In this document: in pieces, positions 1 to 9,842 of the stretch | How positions within the stretch are numbered: the first letter of the stretch is position 1 | Layout of the letters: every line of letters begins with the position of its first letter | Assembly: GCA_903834465.1 (NCBI GenBank) | Contig: CAILJB010000064.1 | Coordinates: 27,812-91,811 of the forward strand | Direction: 5' to 3' | DNA length: 64,000 nt | DNA from: an uncultured Pseudomonadota bacterium | GTDB taxonomy: Bacteria > Pseudomonadota > Gammaproteobacteria > Methylococcales > Methylomonadaceae | Position numbers and translations under genes: made by a program | The notes under the pieces: model-generated | Seen by the model: only the letters and a program-made list of their open reading frames with translations | Told to the model about the DNA's origin: nothing | The model's database searches: none

Positions 1-99
1 GATTTAGCCTCCGAAGCGAAAAAATTGGCTAAAAAAACTGAAGGCAACAGTTATTTTGTAAATCATCGTCATCATCCGCAGATATTAGAAAAAATTTAA
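1..99 (+). CDS. C-terminal end of an unidentified protein (partial)
   Basis: Frame 1 is open from the first base to a TAA at 97-99 and encodes the last 32 residues of a protein ending in PQILEKI. The stretch is Lys/Glu-rich and then carries a His-rich run (NHRHHP). The gene directly upstream of bamA is often rseP, but this tail does not look like the hydrophobic end of RseP, so no name is given. It could be a non-coding open frame, but the usage (AAA, GAA, TTA) resembles the neighbouring genes. Confidence 0.5.
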   Translation, partial: DLASEAKKLAKKTEGNSYFVNHRHHPQILEKI

Positions 100-233
100 C
101 TGCTCAATGCACTAAATTGAAAATTTACAGTAGTTAATCACGCTTAATTTATTCGCACCTAAAGCCTTGTGATACAATTCAAGGCAATCAACTCGTTGTT
201 TCCATTTTTGTTTTAATCGTTAAAATTGCGTCT

Positions 234-2582
234 ATGAAATTAAAAACCCTTTCTCGTGTCATTTTACTTTGTTTAGCAATTTCGCCAATTGTTCACGCTG
301 CTGAAGAATTTATTGTTCGAGATATTAAAATTAAAGGCTTGCAACGTATTTCTGAGGGGACGGTTTACAACTATTTGCCTGTGACAGTTGGCGAACGTTT
401 TTCATTAGACAATACGGCATCGGCGATTAAATCACTGTTTAAAACCGGATTTTTTAAAGATATTTCAGTTGAACGTGACGGTTCAACACTGGTTGTCAAC
501 GTTGTTGAACGCCCTTCAATTGCGAAAATTGTATTTGAAGGTAACAAAGATTTAAGCAAAGATGATTTAACCAAAGCACTCAAAAAAATTGGTTTATCCG
601 AAGGCAAAACGTTTGATCGGCAGTTACTTGATAAAGTTGAACAAGAACTTAATCGCCAATATCTCAGTCATGGTAAATATGGGTTAACTATTAAAACCGA
701 AGTGACTGATTTAACACGCAATCGTGTTGCAATTTCCATCAAAATTTCTGAAGGGCGTGTTGCCAAAATTAAAGAAATTAACATTGTCGGCAATAATAAT
801 TTTGCTGAAGCCGATTTGCTCAAAAAACTTGAATTAAATACGTCAAATTTATTGTCGTTTTACACCAAAGATGACCAATATTCGAAGCAAAAACTGGCTG
901 CCGATTTAGAAACATTGCGTTCGTATTATTTAGATCGCGGTTATATCAACTTTAATATTGAATCCACTCAAGTCGCCATTACACCAGATAAAAAAGATAT
1001 TTATGTCACCATTAACGTCAAAGAAGGTGATGTTTATACACTTGATAAAGTGAAACTCGCCGGCAATTTGGTTGTTCCTGCCGAAGAATTGATTAAACTG
1101 ATGAAAGTCGGACCTGGCGAAGTGTTTTCACGCAAAAATGCGACAGAAACATCAAAAGCTATTTCCGATCGTTTAGGGGATGACGGTTATGCTTTTGCGA
1201 ACGTCAACATGGTGCCAGAAATTAACGAAGCGACAAAAACGGTTAATATGACTTTTTTTGTTGATCCAGCAAAACGGGTGTATGTGCGTCATATTAACAT
1301 CAAAGGTAATAGTAAAACCCGTGATGAAGTATTGCGCCGTGAAATGCGCCAAACGGAAGCGAGTTGGGCATCAAGTTCAAAAATTGAACGTTCAAAAACC
1401 CGTTTGGAACGCTTAGGGTATTTTGAAGATGTCAGCGTTGAAACGCCAGCTGTTGCTGGAACTGCTGACGAAATCGATGTAAATTACACTATTACGGAAA
1501 AGCCATCGGGTAATTTGATGGCTGGCGTGGGTTATTCACAGGTTCAGGGTATTGTTTTAAACGCTAATATCTCGCAAGACAACGTTTTTGGTTCAGGTAA
1601 ACGGGTTAATTTAGCTTTCAATAACAGTAATTATTTAACCAGTTATCAACTTGGTTTTTTCAACCCATATTTCACGGTTGATGGTGTAAGTCAGGGCTAT
1701 AGTTTGGGTTATACCAAACGTAATGCGGCACAAATCAACTTAGCTAATTACAGCACGAATGTAATGAACGCAGGGATAAACTTTGGTATTCCCATCAATG
1801 AATACGATCAAGTGCGGGTGGATATGGATGTTAAACACACCACGTTAAGCACAACTGCTTACACGACAGAAACGATTGCCAAATTTATCAATGATTCGCA
1901 AGGCAAGGCATTTTTAACATTTGCTCCGGCACTAAGTTGGTCGCATGACACGTTAAATCGTGCCATATTTCCAAGTAAAGGTTGGCAACAACGTTTTTCA
2001 ACGTTGGCAACTGTGCCAGGTAGCGATTTGGAATACTACAAGGCGAGTTATAAACATCAAATGTATTTCCCCGTAGCAAAAGATTTTACTTTTAAATTAC
2101 AAGGGGAAGCGGCGTATGGTAATGGTTATGGGAATACCAAAGGTTTACCCTTTTTCGAAAATTATTTTGGTGGTGGTACAGGGTCTGTGCGCGGATTTAA
2201 AAATAATACGTTAGGGCCGCGCGATTATGGAACTTATATCGATCCTACTACATTATTGACTACGACCATGGGGTATCCTATCGGGGGATCCTCAAAAGTA
2301 ATTGGTAGTGCGGAATTATTTTTTCCAGTACCGTTTATGGCTGATACGAAATCTGTACGGTTAGGAACATTTTTTGATGCAGGTGCTATCAGTAAAAGTT
2401 TCAATATCAATGACATGAAATATTCTGCGGGTGTTTCAGGAGAATGGATGTCACCATTTGGTGCATTATCAGTCAGTGCGGCAATGCCTCTAAACGCTCA
2501 CTCAAGTGGCAAAGATTCGTATGGAAATGCGATTGGCGACCAAAAACAAATTTTCCAATTCAACTTTGGACAAAACTTTTAA
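234..2582 (+). CDS. bamA: BamA outer-membrane protein assembly factor
   Basis: This is the central subunit of the BAM complex, which folds beta-barrel proteins into the outer membrane. The 782 residues begin with a signal peptide cleaved near VHA-AEEF. Five POTRA repeats follow (about residues 25-420), then a 16-strand surface-antigen barrel with the conserved VRGF lid motif (SVRGFKNNT) and a C-terminal aromatic signature ending in FGQNF. Length is normal for the family. The ATG at 234 puts the signal peptide at the N terminus, although no strong Shine-Dalgarno is visible. skp follows after 86 bp, the usual gammaproteobacterial order. Confidence 0.97.
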   Translation: MKLKTLSRVILLCLAISPIVHAAEEFIVRDIKIKGLQRISEGTVYNYLPVTVGERFSLDNTASAIKSLFKTGFFKDISVERDGSTLVVNVVERPSIAKIVFEGNKDLSKDDLTKALKKIGLSEGKTFDRQLLDKVEQELNRQYLSHGKYGLTIKTEVTDLTRNRVAISIKISEGRVAKIKEINIVGNNNFAEADLLKKLELNTSNLLSFYTKDDQYSKQKLAADLETLRSYYLDRGYINFNIESTQVAITPDKKDIYVTINVKEGDVYTLDKVKLAGNLVVPAEELIKLMKVGPGEVFSRKNATETSKAISDRLGDDGYAFANVNMVPEINEATKTVNMTFFVDPAKRVYVRHINIKGNSKTRDEVLRREMRQTEASWASSSKIERSKTRLERLGYFEDVSVETPAVAGTADEIDVNYTITEKPSGNLMAGVGYSQVQGIVLNANISQDNVFGSGKRVNLAFNNSNYLTSYQLGFFNPYFTVDGVSQGYSLGYTKRNAAQINLANYSTNVMNAGINFGIPINEYDQVRVDMDVKHTTLSTTAYTTETIAKFINDSQGKAFLTFAPALSWSHDTLNRAIFPSKGWQQRFSTLATVPGSDLEYYKASYKHQMYFPVAKDFTFKLQGEAAYGNGYGNTKGLPFFENYFGGGTGSVRGFKNNTLGPRDYGTYIDPTTLLTTTMGYPIGGSSKVIGSAELFFPVPFMADTKSVRLGTFFDAGAISKSFNINDMKYSAGVSGEWMSPFGALSVSAAMPLNAHSSGKDSYGNAIGDQKQIFQFNFGQNF

Positions 2583-2668
2583 AAGCATTTTCAGTTTATT
2601 ACCCTTATCACTTATAATTTAAGCATTATTATTTATTTCCAACGAAACTCTCGGAGAATTCTATCTTT

Positions 2669-3169
2669 ATGAAAACCAAAATTGCGTTATTCTTAGGCTT
2701 AATTTTTGCGGCAAACATCAGTTATGCCGATTTAAAAGTGGGCTTTGTCAACATTCCCGCTGTACTTGAAAAAGCACCCCAAGCTGAAAAAGCTAAAAAA
2801 CGTTTGGAACAAGAATTCTCGCCCCGCGACAAACAACTGGTTTCACAACAAAAAGACATTCAAAACATGGAAGAGCGTTTAAACAAAGATGCGGCCGTAT
2901 TAGGTGAAGCGGCACGCGGTAATTTAGAAAAAGATATTTTGAACAAAAAACGTGATTTTAAACGTACTCAGCAAGAATTCAGCGAAGATTTCAACGTGCG
3001 TCGTAATGAAGAATTAGGTAAATTACAACGTCGTATTGTTGAAGCAATCCGCGGCATTGCCAAAGATCAAGGCTTTGATTTACTACTTACTGACGGCGTA
3101 ATTTATGCCAGCGAACAAATCGATGTGACTGCACAAGTGCAACAAAAATTATCTACCATGCCTGAATAA
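2669..3169 (+). CDS. skp: Skp/OmpH periplasmic chaperone
   Basis: Skp is a trimeric periplasmic holdase that carries unfolded outer-membrane proteins to BamA. The 166-residue product has a signal peptide cleaved after NISYA, a short beta segment (DLKVGFVNIPAVLE), and a long charged coiled coil (about residues 45-125) forming the tentacles, closed by a second beta segment (DLLLTDGVIYAS). Size and layout match the OmpH family. It lies between bamA and fabZ. lpxD, which commonly follows skp, is absent here. Confidence 0.94.
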   Translation: MKTKIALFLGLIFAANISYADLKVGFVNIPAVLEKAPQAEKAKKRLEQEFSPRDKQLVSQQKDIQNMEERLNKDAAVLGEAARGNLEKDILNKKRDFKRTQQEFSEDFNVRRNEELGKLQRRIVEAIRGIAKDQGFDLLLTDGVIYASEQIDVTAQVQQKLSTMPE

Positions 3170-3230
3170 GTTGTTATCACCTCTCATTCTTAAATCCTAT
3201 CCCCCGCCTCTTTAAAGTGAAGTTAAAACC

Positions 3231-3674
3231 ATGTCTGTTAAGTTAGATATTCTCCAAATCCAAGCCTTTCTACCACATCGTTATCCGTTTTTATTAGTGG
3301 ATAAAGTGGTGGCATGTGAGCCAGGCGTTAGGTTATTAGGGGTGAAAAACGTCACTTATAACGAACCCTTTTTTCAAGGGCATTTTCCACAAAAACCCGT
3401 TATGCCAGGTGTTCTCATTTTAGAAGCAATGGCACAAACTACCGGTTTGCTTGCATCTGAAACTGCTGGTGCGGAATTAAAAGGCATGATTTATTATCTT
3501 GTCGGCATCGACAAAGCTAAATTTAAACGTCCCGTTGTGCCAGGTGATCAGTTGATGCTTGAAGCACGATTTGTTAAAAGTAAACGTAATGTTTGGGCAT
3601 TTGAATGTAGCGCAGAAGTAGATGGTGAATTTGTCGCCAGTGCTGAAATTCGTTGTGCAGCTGTGGTCGAGTAA
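3231..3674 (+). CDS. fabZ: 3-hydroxyacyl-ACP dehydratase FabZ
   Basis: FabZ dehydrates beta-hydroxyacyl-ACP in type II fatty-acid synthesis and shares its substrate pool with LpxA. The 147-residue hot-dog protein carries the signature [11 protein letters not shown] with the catalytic His near residue 17, [20 protein letters not shown] containing the catalytic Glu, and the [11 protein letters not shown] segment. An AAGTGAAG stretch lies upstream of the ATG. lpxA begins 3 bp after its stop, so the two are almost certainly co-transcribed. Confidence 0.96.
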   Translation: MSVKLDILQIQAFLPHRYPFLLVDKVVACEPGVRLLGVKNVTYNEPFFQGHFPQKPVMPGVLILEAMAQTTGLLASETAGAELKGMIYYLVGIDKAKFKRPVVPGDQLMLEARFVKSKRNVWAFECSAEVDGEFVASAEIRCAAVVE

Positions 3675-3677
3675 ATT

Positions 3678-4448
3678 TTGATTCATCCCTCTGCAATTAT
3701 AGATTCACGCGCACAACTCGCAGAAAATGTGCGAGTTGGTGCATTTTCCATTATCGGCGCGGATGTAAAAATAGACGCCGGTACGGTCATTGCGCCACAC
3801 GTTGTGATTAAAGGTCACACTTCACTAGGCAAAGATAATCACGTTTATCAATTTTGTTCGATTGGTGAAGACCCACAAGATAAAAAATATGCAAACGAAA
3901 TCACGCGCTTAGAAATTGGCGACCGAAATGTGATTCGTGAATACACCTCGATGCACCGTGGCACGCAACAGGATAATAGCCTGACAAAAATCGGTAGCGA
4001 TAATTTATTTATGGCATATACCCACGTCGCGCACGATTGCATTATTGGCAATCACGTCATTATGGCAAATGGTGCCTCGCTTGCTGGTCATGTGCGCTTG
4101 AATAGTCACGCAATTTTGGGCGGATTTACGTTAGTGCATCAATTTACACAAATTGGTCAATACAGTTTTTCAGCCATGGGCAGCGCGATTACGCAAGATA
4201 TTCCACCGTTTGTAATGGTCGGCGGTCGTCCTACTCGTCCACACGGTATCAATTCGGTTGGCATGGAACGTAATGGCATTTCTGCCGAAGATATTCGTCT
4301 GATTCGCAAGGCTTACAAAATGATTTATAAAATGAATTTACGGCTTGAAGATGCCATTGATCAAATGGAAGATTTAGCCGGTGACAGTAAAGAATTGTCC
4401 GATATGGTGAATTTTTTACGCAATGTCACACGCGGAATTTTGCGTTAA
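3678..4448 (+). CDS. lpxA: UDP-N-acetylglucosamine acyltransferase LpxA
   Basis: LpxA transfers a 3-hydroxyacyl chain from ACP to UDP-GlcNAc, the first step of lipid A synthesis. The 256 residues form left-handed beta-helix hexapeptide repeats. The THVAHDCIIGNH segment holds the catalytic His (E. coli His125 equivalent), and a helical C-terminal domain ends in TRGILR as in other LpxA proteins. The start is TTG, 3 bp after fabZ; it gives the expected N terminus MIHPSA, and no upstream ATG is available. rnhB follows after 3 bp where lpxB is often found. Confidence 0.95.
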   Translation: MIHPSAIIDSRAQLAENVRVGAFSIIGADVKIDAGTVIAPHVVIKGHTSLGKDNHVYQFCSIGEDPQDKKYANEITRLEIGDRNVIREYTSMHRGTQQDNSLTKIGSDNLFMAYTHVAHDCIIGNHVIMANGASLAGHVRLNSHAILGGFTLVHQFTQIGQYSFSAMGSAITQDIPPFVMVGGRPTRPHGINSVGMERNGISAEDIRLIRKAYKMIYKMNLRLEDAIDQMEDLAGDSKELSDMVNFLRNVTRGILR

Positions 4449-4451
4449 ATC

Positions 4452-5021
4452 ATGTTAATTGCAGGTGTAGACGAAGCAGGGCGTGGTTGTTTAGCGGGTA
4501 ATGTTTTTGCCGCTGCTGTGATTTTAAATCCTGATTTTCCCATTGCTGGTTTAGCCGATTCGAAAGTATTAAGTGCGAAAAAACGCGAAATCTTGTCTGA
4601 ACAAATCAAAAAATATGCTTTAAGCTGGTCAATTGCTCAAGCGAGTGTTGAAGAAATCGACGACATCAATATTCTGCAAGCCACATTTTTAGCGATGCAA
4701 CGTGCGGTTGAAGGTTTAAACATAAAACCATCCGAAGTATTAGTTGATGGTAATCAATTACCGCGTTTAACCATTCCCGCACGCGCCATCATTCAAGGTG
4801 ATAAAACCATTCAAGAAATCAGTGCTGCGTCAATTTTAGCGAAAGTGGCGCGTGATGAATCCATGGACGAATGCGCTAAAATGTATCCAAACTATCGTTT
4901 TTCAAAACACAAAGGCTACGGCACGAAAGAACATTGCCAAGAAATCGAGCAATTCGGTATTTTAGATATTCACCGAAAATCATTTAATCCAGTTAAAACA
5001 ATGCTACTGCAACCAAAATGA
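4452..5021 (+). CDS. rnhB: Ribonuclease HII
   Basis: RNase HII cleaves RNA in RNA:DNA hybrids and removes single misincorporated ribonucleotides. The 189-residue product begins at the conserved GVDEAGRG motif (Asp and Glu metal ligands). It also has [17 protein letters not shown] with a metal-binding Asp, and the [14 protein letters not shown] block. The C-terminal HRKSFNPVK matches the substrate-binding region. Its stop overlaps the truA start as ATGA, indicating translational coupling. Confidence 0.96.
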   Translation: MLIAGVDEAGRGCLAGNVFAAAVILNPDFPIAGLADSKVLSAKKREILSEQIKKYALSWSIAQASVEEIDDINILQATFLAMQRAVEGLNIKPSEVLVDGNQLPRLTIPARAIIQGDKTIQEISAASILAKVARDESMDECAKMYPNYRFSKHKGYGTKEHCQEIEQFGILDIHRKSFNPVKTMLLQPK

Positions 5022-5821
5022 AACGCATCGTTTTAGGTATTGAATATGATGGGAGTCATTTTTACGGTTGGCAATGGCAAGTTCAACATCGCAATGTTCA
5101 AGATGTGCTTCAACAAGCCTTGAGCAAAATCGCGCAACATCCCATTACCGTGCAATGCGCGGGGCGAACCGATACGGGTGTTCATGCGTTCGAACAAGTG
5201 GTACATTTTGATACAACCGCCGTGCGAAGTTTGGAAGCGTGGCATCGAGGTACCAATACGCATTTACCGCCAGATGTTCGTGTCATTTGGGCGCAAGAAG
5301 CCGTTAGTGATTTTCACGCACGTTACAGTGCAATTGCGCGTTTTTACCGTTATGTTATTTTGAATCGCGCCACACCTTCTGCACTGTCACACGGACAAAC
5401 AACGTGGTGTCCATTGCCTTTGGATGCCGAAAAAATGCACGAAGCCGCGCAAAGTTTAATTGGTCAACATGATTTCACCTCATTTCGAGCGCAAGGTTGT
5501 CAATCGAAAAGCCCGTGCCGCAGAATGTATTTTGTTGATGTTCGCCGTGAAAACGAAAAAGTCATCATTGAATTGTCAGCCAATGCGTTTTTACATCACA
5601 TGGTGCGTAACATTGCCGGCGTTTTAATGGCAATTGGCGCGGGAAAACAACCCGTTTCATGGACACGCGAATTGCTAGATGTAAAATGCCGAAAATTAGG
5701 CGGTGTGACTGCGCCACCGGATGGATTGCATTTAGCTGGCGTATATTATCCAGAACATTACGGCATTACCAAAAATCCTATTTTTAACAAACTACCTGCT
5801 GACGCTCGGCGTTTCGATTGA
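5018..5821 (+). CDS. truA: tRNA pseudouridine(38-40) synthase TruA
   Basis: TruA converts uridines 38-40 of the tRNA anticodon arm to pseudouridine. The 267-residue protein has the N-terminal [17 protein letters not shown] motif, the catalytic Asp in [11 protein letters not shown], and the C-terminal half-domain with [11 protein letters not shown]. Length matches the family. It overlaps rnhB by 4 bases. In many gammaproteobacteria truA sits next to fimV or trpF, so this position downstream of rnhB is a local arrangement. Confidence 0.96.
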   Translation: MKRIVLGIEYDGSHFYGWQWQVQHRNVQDVLQQALSKIAQHPITVQCAGRTDTGVHAFEQVVHFDTTAVRSLEAWHRGTNTHLPPDVRVIWAQEAVSDFHARYSAIARFYRYVILNRATPSALSHGQTTWCPLPLDAEKMHEAAQSLIGQHDFTSFRAQGCQSKSPCRRMYFVDVRRENEKVIIELSANAFLHHMVRNIAGVLMAIGAGKQPVSWTRELLDVKCRKLGGVTAPPDGLHLAGVYYPEHYGITKNPIFNKLPADARRFD

Positions 5822-5827
5822 GATTTT

Positions 5828-6424
5828 ATGAATTATTTATCCTTTTCTATTCACGGCAACGCCGATGGTCACAACGAAATTTTAGAAATGCTAACGGGAT
5901 TGTTGGGATTTTTTGAAGGCGCAACGACTGGCGGTTCATCCAATGGCTCAAGTTTTTTAGAAGGCATTGCAAGTCTTGCCAATATTCATCCGTTATTAGT
6001 ACATTTTCCAATTGCCTTTTTGAGTTTATTTGTTGCTATCGATTTAATCGGTACGGCGACAAAAAAATCTGAATTACGCAAATTCGCAGGCGGTTTGCTT
6101 TATTTGGGAACGGTATTTGCGGGTTTGACAGTTTGGGCGGGACTGCACGCGGCTGAAACTGTGCCACATGGTCACAATGTTCACGACATTATGGAACGTC
6201 ACGAACAATTGGGAATTTCAATTTTAGCGTTATCACTGGCATTAACAACATGGCGATTGCGCCGACCTGTTGAAGGTTGGGGGATATACAATTTTTTGAC
6301 TGTGATTTTAGCCGGTGTGTTGATTGCTGGCGCAGATTTAGGGGGATTGATGGTTTACAAACATGGCGTAGCCGTTCAGGCAGTGACCGTTTCGCCCGAA
6401 GACAGTCACCACCACGCGGAGTAA
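5828..6424 (+). CDS. DUF2231 membrane protein
   Basis: The 198-residue product has an amphipathic, Gly/Ser-rich N terminus, then HPLLVHFPIAFLSLFVAIDL, the characteristic opening of DUF2231. About four transmembrane helices follow (residues ~55-75, 88-108, 127-146, 155-177). A His-rich tail (EDSHHHAE) and conserved His residues (HAAETVPHGHNVHD) suggest metal or heme binding, as in DUF2231 proteins found near cytochromes. That role is inferred; the family is not characterised in detail. It starts 6 bp after truA and ends 5 bp before the convergent gene on the other strand. Confidence 0.75.
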   Translation: MNYLSFSIHGNADGHNEILEMLTGLLGFFEGATTGGSSNGSSFLEGIASLANIHPLLVHFPIAFLSLFVAIDLIGTATKKSELRKFAGGLLYLGTVFAGLTVWAGLHAAETVPHGHNVHDIMERHEQLGISILALSLALTTWRLRRPVEGWGIYNFLTVILAGVLIAGADLGGLMVYKHGVAVQAVTVSPEDSHHHAE

Positions 6425-6429
6425 TGCGT

Positions 6430-6972
6430 TTATTTTTTACTTTTTAATTCTTTTTGTAACGTTTTTAGCGCGTCCCATTTTCCGTCTGCGGCTAATTTAG
6501 CTTGTTTTGCCCACGTTGCAGGGTCGTATATTTTAAATCGGTTTCCTGCCGCATCGAGAATATTTCGAAGCGTTTTTGCGTTACTATTTGCCAATGCTGT
6601 AAACGTTGTAATATTTTCAGCAACCAACAATTCGGCAATTTTTTTACCGACACCTTCAATTTTGGTTAAATCGTCTGATTTAGTAATTTTTGCCGGAACA
6701 GCAATAACGCAATTTTGAACGTGATAACCATTAGCGTGTGCAGAATCATCGGCTCTTTCATCGTTCACCCAACGACCATCGTCTAATAAATAACGATACT
6801 GATACGATTTTCCAGCACGGAGTTCTAACGTGGTTTTTAACGAGCCATCTTTTTTCTTTTTCAAACGAACGCCCATGGCTTCGTCCCAATTGTTAAAATC
6901 ACCTAATAAAAGACCACCTGTTGCATCAGCAACGACTTCTGCTGGGAGAATAAAATTTACTTTTGTTGTCAT
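6430..6972 (-). CDS. Glycogen-binding (isoamylase early-set) domain fused to helix-hairpin-helix
   Basis: Residues 1-90 form an AMPK-beta/CBM48-type early-set fold: the motif LLLGDFNNWDEA is followed by YQYRYLLDDGRWVNDE, the pattern used for alpha-glucan contact. Residues ~100-180 carry a helix-hairpin-helix unit (DDLTKIEGVGKKIAELL) and a tail resembling the HhH C-terminus found in several small bacterial proteins (FKIYDPATWAKQAKLAADGKW). No catalytic domain is present. A role in tethering something to glycogen is a guess; the fold assignments are fairly safe. Confidence 0.75.
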   Translation of the reverse strand: MTTKVNFILPAEVVADATGGLLLGDFNNWDEAMGVRLKKKKDGSLKTTLELRAGKSYQYRYLLDDGRWVNDERADDSAHANGYHVQNCVIAVPAKITKSDDLTKIEGVGKKIAELLVAENITTFTALANSNAKTLRNILDAAGNRFKIYDPATWAKQAKLAADGKWDALKTLQKELKSKK

Positions 6973-7064
6973 ATTTAATTCCTAGTTTGTGTGTCATTTA
7001 AAATAATCGAAATACGCGAAATTCAACTTTTAATGAGATTAACAGATGAATGTGAAAAGCACAT

Positions 7065-7091
7065 TAAATTATTTTATGAAAATGCCGAAAT
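7065..7091 (+). promoter_or_regulatory. Possible sigma-28 (FliA) promoter for the chemoreceptor gene
   Basis: TAAA at 7065-7068 is followed after exactly 15 bases by GCCGAAAT at 7084-7091. The sigma-28 consensus is TAAA-N15-GCCGATAA, so the -35 core and six of eight -10 positions match with correct spacing. It lies about 140 bp upstream of a chemoreceptor gene, a class commonly under FliA control. No transcript evidence exists here. Confidence 0.4.
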
Positions 7092-7231
7092 AACCCCCGT
7101 TGTGTCTATAGTTAAAAACCAACGCATATCAAGCACTATAGTTGTCATATAAATGTCATAAAAAACTCCTATGCTGAATTTTGGTTGTTTGTATCAATAA
7201 ATGAATTATGTTATTTAAGGGTTAATAGGAA

Positions 7232-9463
7232 ATGCTCGCAATTAAAAACAAAGCCAATATCATGAGTTTCAAAACGAAAATAACATTAGGTTTTTTTACC
7301 ATTATTGGATTGATGGTCGTTGTGATTGTTTCGACACTGATTAACTATTCACGCACTGAACAAGATTTACAAAAAATAAAAGATGTGTTTTTGCCAAATG
7401 CGTTACTGTCTGGGCAAATGGCACGCGATATTGTTCAAACACAGCAATTTTTAAATAATGTTTCTGCAACACGAAATCCCGCCGCTTTTGTGGATGCCGA
7501 ACATTCACGGGAAGATTTTAAAAACGGTATTGAACAATATCGACAATATGCCGCCAACGATGCCAATAAATTAAAAGCCATTGATACATTAGAAATGGGA
7601 TTTAACCAATTTTATACTGATGGAAAACGGATGGCGGAAGCCTATTTAAATGAAGGCTCGGAGGCGGGCGATCAACTGATGAATGATTTTGACCACGCCG
7701 CCAGCAAATTATCGTCACAAATGATTCGACTCAGAAATAGCGAATCCAATGGTGCAAAGGCGAGCATTCAAAATATTTTTGATGATACGCAAAAAATGCG
7801 TAACACTTTATGGCTGATGGCAGCGGTCATTATTGGTTTAGCGATTACGATTGCGTTGTTATTAAGTTATTATTTAGGTAAACAATTAGGTATTGACCCC
7901 TCTCACGCCAAAACGATTGCCAAAGAAATCGCAGAAGGTAATTTGTCGCGTGATATTCAGTTGCACAAAAACGATAAAGACAGTCTGCTGCACTCAATTA
8001 AAAATATGCAGCAAAAATTATTGGTGCGCCGCACCGAAGAACGACAAGCCGCTGCCGAAATTTTACGCATTAAAATTGGTTTAGATAATGCCAGCAAAGG
8101 CATCATGATGGCCGATAACAATCGAAATATTATGTATCTCAACAATGCGGCGAAAAAAATATTAAAACAATATGAAGTAGAAGTTAAAGAATCTGACCTA
8201 CGTTTTAATGTCGATGATTTAATTGGTTTGAACATCGACATGTTCCACAAAAATTCTGCTCATCAAATAGAATTGCTCAATTCGATGACGGAAAGTATTT
8301 TTTCTTATGCAAAATTGGGTAGTCGTACGATGACAGTTGTGGCAAGCCCAATTCTAAACGAACAGGGTCAACGATTAGGCACAGTTGCCGAATGGTACGA
8401 TTGCACTGCTGAAGTGATTGTTGAACAAGAAGTTGCCGAAATTGTAACCGCGGCAAGTCATGGCGATTTTTCACAACGTTTTAATTTAGAAGGTAAAGAA
8501 GACTTCTTACTTGATTTAACAAAAGGTTTAAATCAATTGCTCGAAACGTGCGAAGCGGGATTGAGTGATATTGCACATGTGTTAGCCGCCATTTCGCGTG
8601 GTGATTTGACTGAAACCATCACCAATCATTATGAAGGCACATTTGGCGAACTTAAAAATGACACCAATGCCACGGTTGAAAAACTCAAAACGATGATTGT
8701 ACAAATTAAAAATGCGACGGATAACATTTATAACGGCGCAAAAGAGATTTCTTCCGGTAATAATGATTTGTCTCGCCGCACAGAAATGCAAGCGGCGCGT
8801 TTACAAGAAACCACGGCGAGTATGGCGCAATTAACGCAGGCGGTACAACACAACGTGAATAATGCTCAACAGGCAGATGAATTAGTTGCCAATGCGGTCA
8901 ATATTGCAATGCAAGGCGGTGAAGTCGTTGAAAACGTCGTTAAAACGATGAGCGATATAAACGAATCATCGAGTCAAATTGAAAATATTATCACTGTGAT
9001 TGATGACATTGCTTTTCAAACCAACATTCTTGCGTTAAATGCAGCAGTAGAAGCGGCTCGAGCCGGTGAACAAGGAAAAGGTTTTGCTGTGGTTGCTGTC
9101 GAAGTACGAGCGTTAGCACAACGTTCAGCTGTGGCGGCGGATGAAATTAAAAAATTGATTGCCGATTCAGTTACTAAAGTGAATGGCGGTAGTCAATTAG
9201 TGGCGCAAGCGGGGCAAACGATGGATAACGTTATCCATGCAATCCAAGGTGTCACGCAAATTATGAGTGAAATTAGTAGTGCGTCTGCCGAGCAGAATGC
9301 CGACATTGTTCAAGTCAACCAAGCCATTAACCAAATGGATAATGCAACGCAACAAAATGCGGCTTTAGTTGAAGAATCTGCGGCGGCGGCTGAATCATTA
9401 GAACAACAAACGCAAATGCTCGTGACCAGCATCGATAGTTTTAGAATCGATGACCTTAGTTAG
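7232..9463 (+). CDS. Methyl-accepting chemotaxis protein
   Basis: This is a transmembrane chemoreceptor of 743 residues. TM1 is at ~17-37 and TM2 at ~193-215, enclosing a ~155-residue helical periplasmic sensor of the four-helix-bundle type. A cytoplasmic HAMP follows (~216-268), then a PAS-like segment (~275-400, [21 protein letters not shown]), a second HAMP-like region ([17 protein letters not shown]) and the signalling domain with its hairpin tip ([20 protein letters not shown]). No C-terminal CheR-tethering pentapeptide is visible. The ATG at 7232 has AAGGG 10 bases upstream, whereas the Met at 7262 has no ribosome-binding site. The sensed ligand is unknown. Confidence 0.9.
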   Translation: MLAIKNKANIMSFKTKITLGFFTIIGLMVVVIVSTLINYSRTEQDLQKIKDVFLPNALLSGQMARDIVQTQQFLNNVSATRNPAAFVDAEHSREDFKNGIEQYRQYAANDANKLKAIDTLEMGFNQFYTDGKRMAEAYLNEGSEAGDQLMNDFDHAASKLSSQMIRLRNSESNGAKASIQNIFDDTQKMRNTLWLMAAVIIGLAITIALLLSYYLGKQLGIDPSHAKTIAKEIAEGNLSRDIQLHKNDKDSLLHSIKNMQQKLLVRRTEERQAAAEILRIKIGLDNASKGIMMADNNRNIMYLNNAAKKILKQYEVEVKESDLRFNVDDLIGLNIDMFHKNSAHQIELLNSMTESIFSYAKLGSRTMTVVASPILNEQGQRLGTVAEWYDCTAEVIVEQEVAEIVTAASHGDFSQRFNLEGKEDFLLDLTKGLNQLLETCEAGLSDIAHVLAAISRGDLTETITNHYEGTFGELKNDTNATVEKLKTMIVQIKNATDNIYNGAKEISSGNNDLSRRTEMQAARLQETTASMAQLTQAVQHNVNNAQQADELVANAVNIAMQGGEVVENVVKTMSDINESSSQIENIITVIDDIAFQTNILALNAAVEAARAGEQGKGFAVVAVEVRALAQRSAVAADEIKKLIADSVTKVNGGSQLVAQAGQTMDNVIHAIQGVTQIMSEISSASAEQNADIVQVNQAINQMDNATQQNAALVEESAAAAESLEQQTQMLVTSIDSFRIDDLS

Positions 9464-9486
9464 TAAAAAAATTTCAGCTTAATAAA

Positions 9487-9516
9487 CCCTGCCAATTTTC
9501 AACGAAACTGGCAGGG
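9487..9516 (+). terminator. Rho-independent terminator between chemoreceptor and hvfA-like genes
   Basis: CCCTGCCA (9487-9494) and TGGCAGGG (9509-9516) form a perfect 8-bp stem with a 14-base loop, followed by CTTTTG. It lies 24 bp after the chemoreceptor stop and 24 bp before the 3' end of the convergent hvfA-like unit, so it may serve the plus strand chiefly; on the minus strand the U-tract is weak. Confidence 0.75.
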
Positions 9517-9540
9517 CTTTTGAATTTACGTTACTAAAAA

Positions 9541-9828
9541 TTATTTTTTGGGTTCAGGCGTTTTTACCGAGCTTTCTTTACTTTTTGCAGCTTCAGTATT
9601 TTTACCTTCGTTGTCTTTTGTAGCAGGTTCTGATTTTTTAGCCGCACATGCACCTTCGGCAGTTTTTGGAGCATCCATTTTCATGTTTGCGCCACATGCC
9701 ATTTCAGCTTCTGCTAATTGCATATAACCTGACGGTAATTCAGTCACGCCAAACGGATTTACGTCTGCACTCGCAATCCCTGAAATCAATGCCGCACTAA
9801 CAGCAAAAGAAGTTGTAATTTTTTTCAT
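9541..9828 (-). CDS. Short HvfA-like secreted precursor peptide
   Basis: The 95-residue product has a signal peptide (MKKITTSFAVSAALIS, cleaved near ASA) and then NPFGVTELPSGYMQLAEAEMACG. It shares the NPF-x2-TEL-x-SGYMQLA block and the MKMDAPKTAEGACA segment with its upstream paralogue, but retains only two Cys and no exact EGxCG repeat, and ends in a Lys/Glu/Ser-rich tail. The open frame could start at a TTG (9834), but the ATG at 9828 has AGGA seven bases upstream. It lies 14 bp after the larger paralogue, so both are probably translated from one mRNA. It may be an inactive or partner variant. Confidence 0.75.
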   Translation of the reverse strand: MKKITTSFAVSAALISGIASADVNPFGVTELPSGYMQLAEAEMACGANMKMDAPKTAEGACAAKKSEPATKDNEGKNTEAAKSKESSVKTPEPKK

Positions 9829-9842
9829 GTTCAATTCCTCGA

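Noticed and set aside
173..178. TACAAT as a -10 element for bamA
   Set aside because: No acceptable -35 at 16-18 bases upstream; the operon may also be read from the gene before it.
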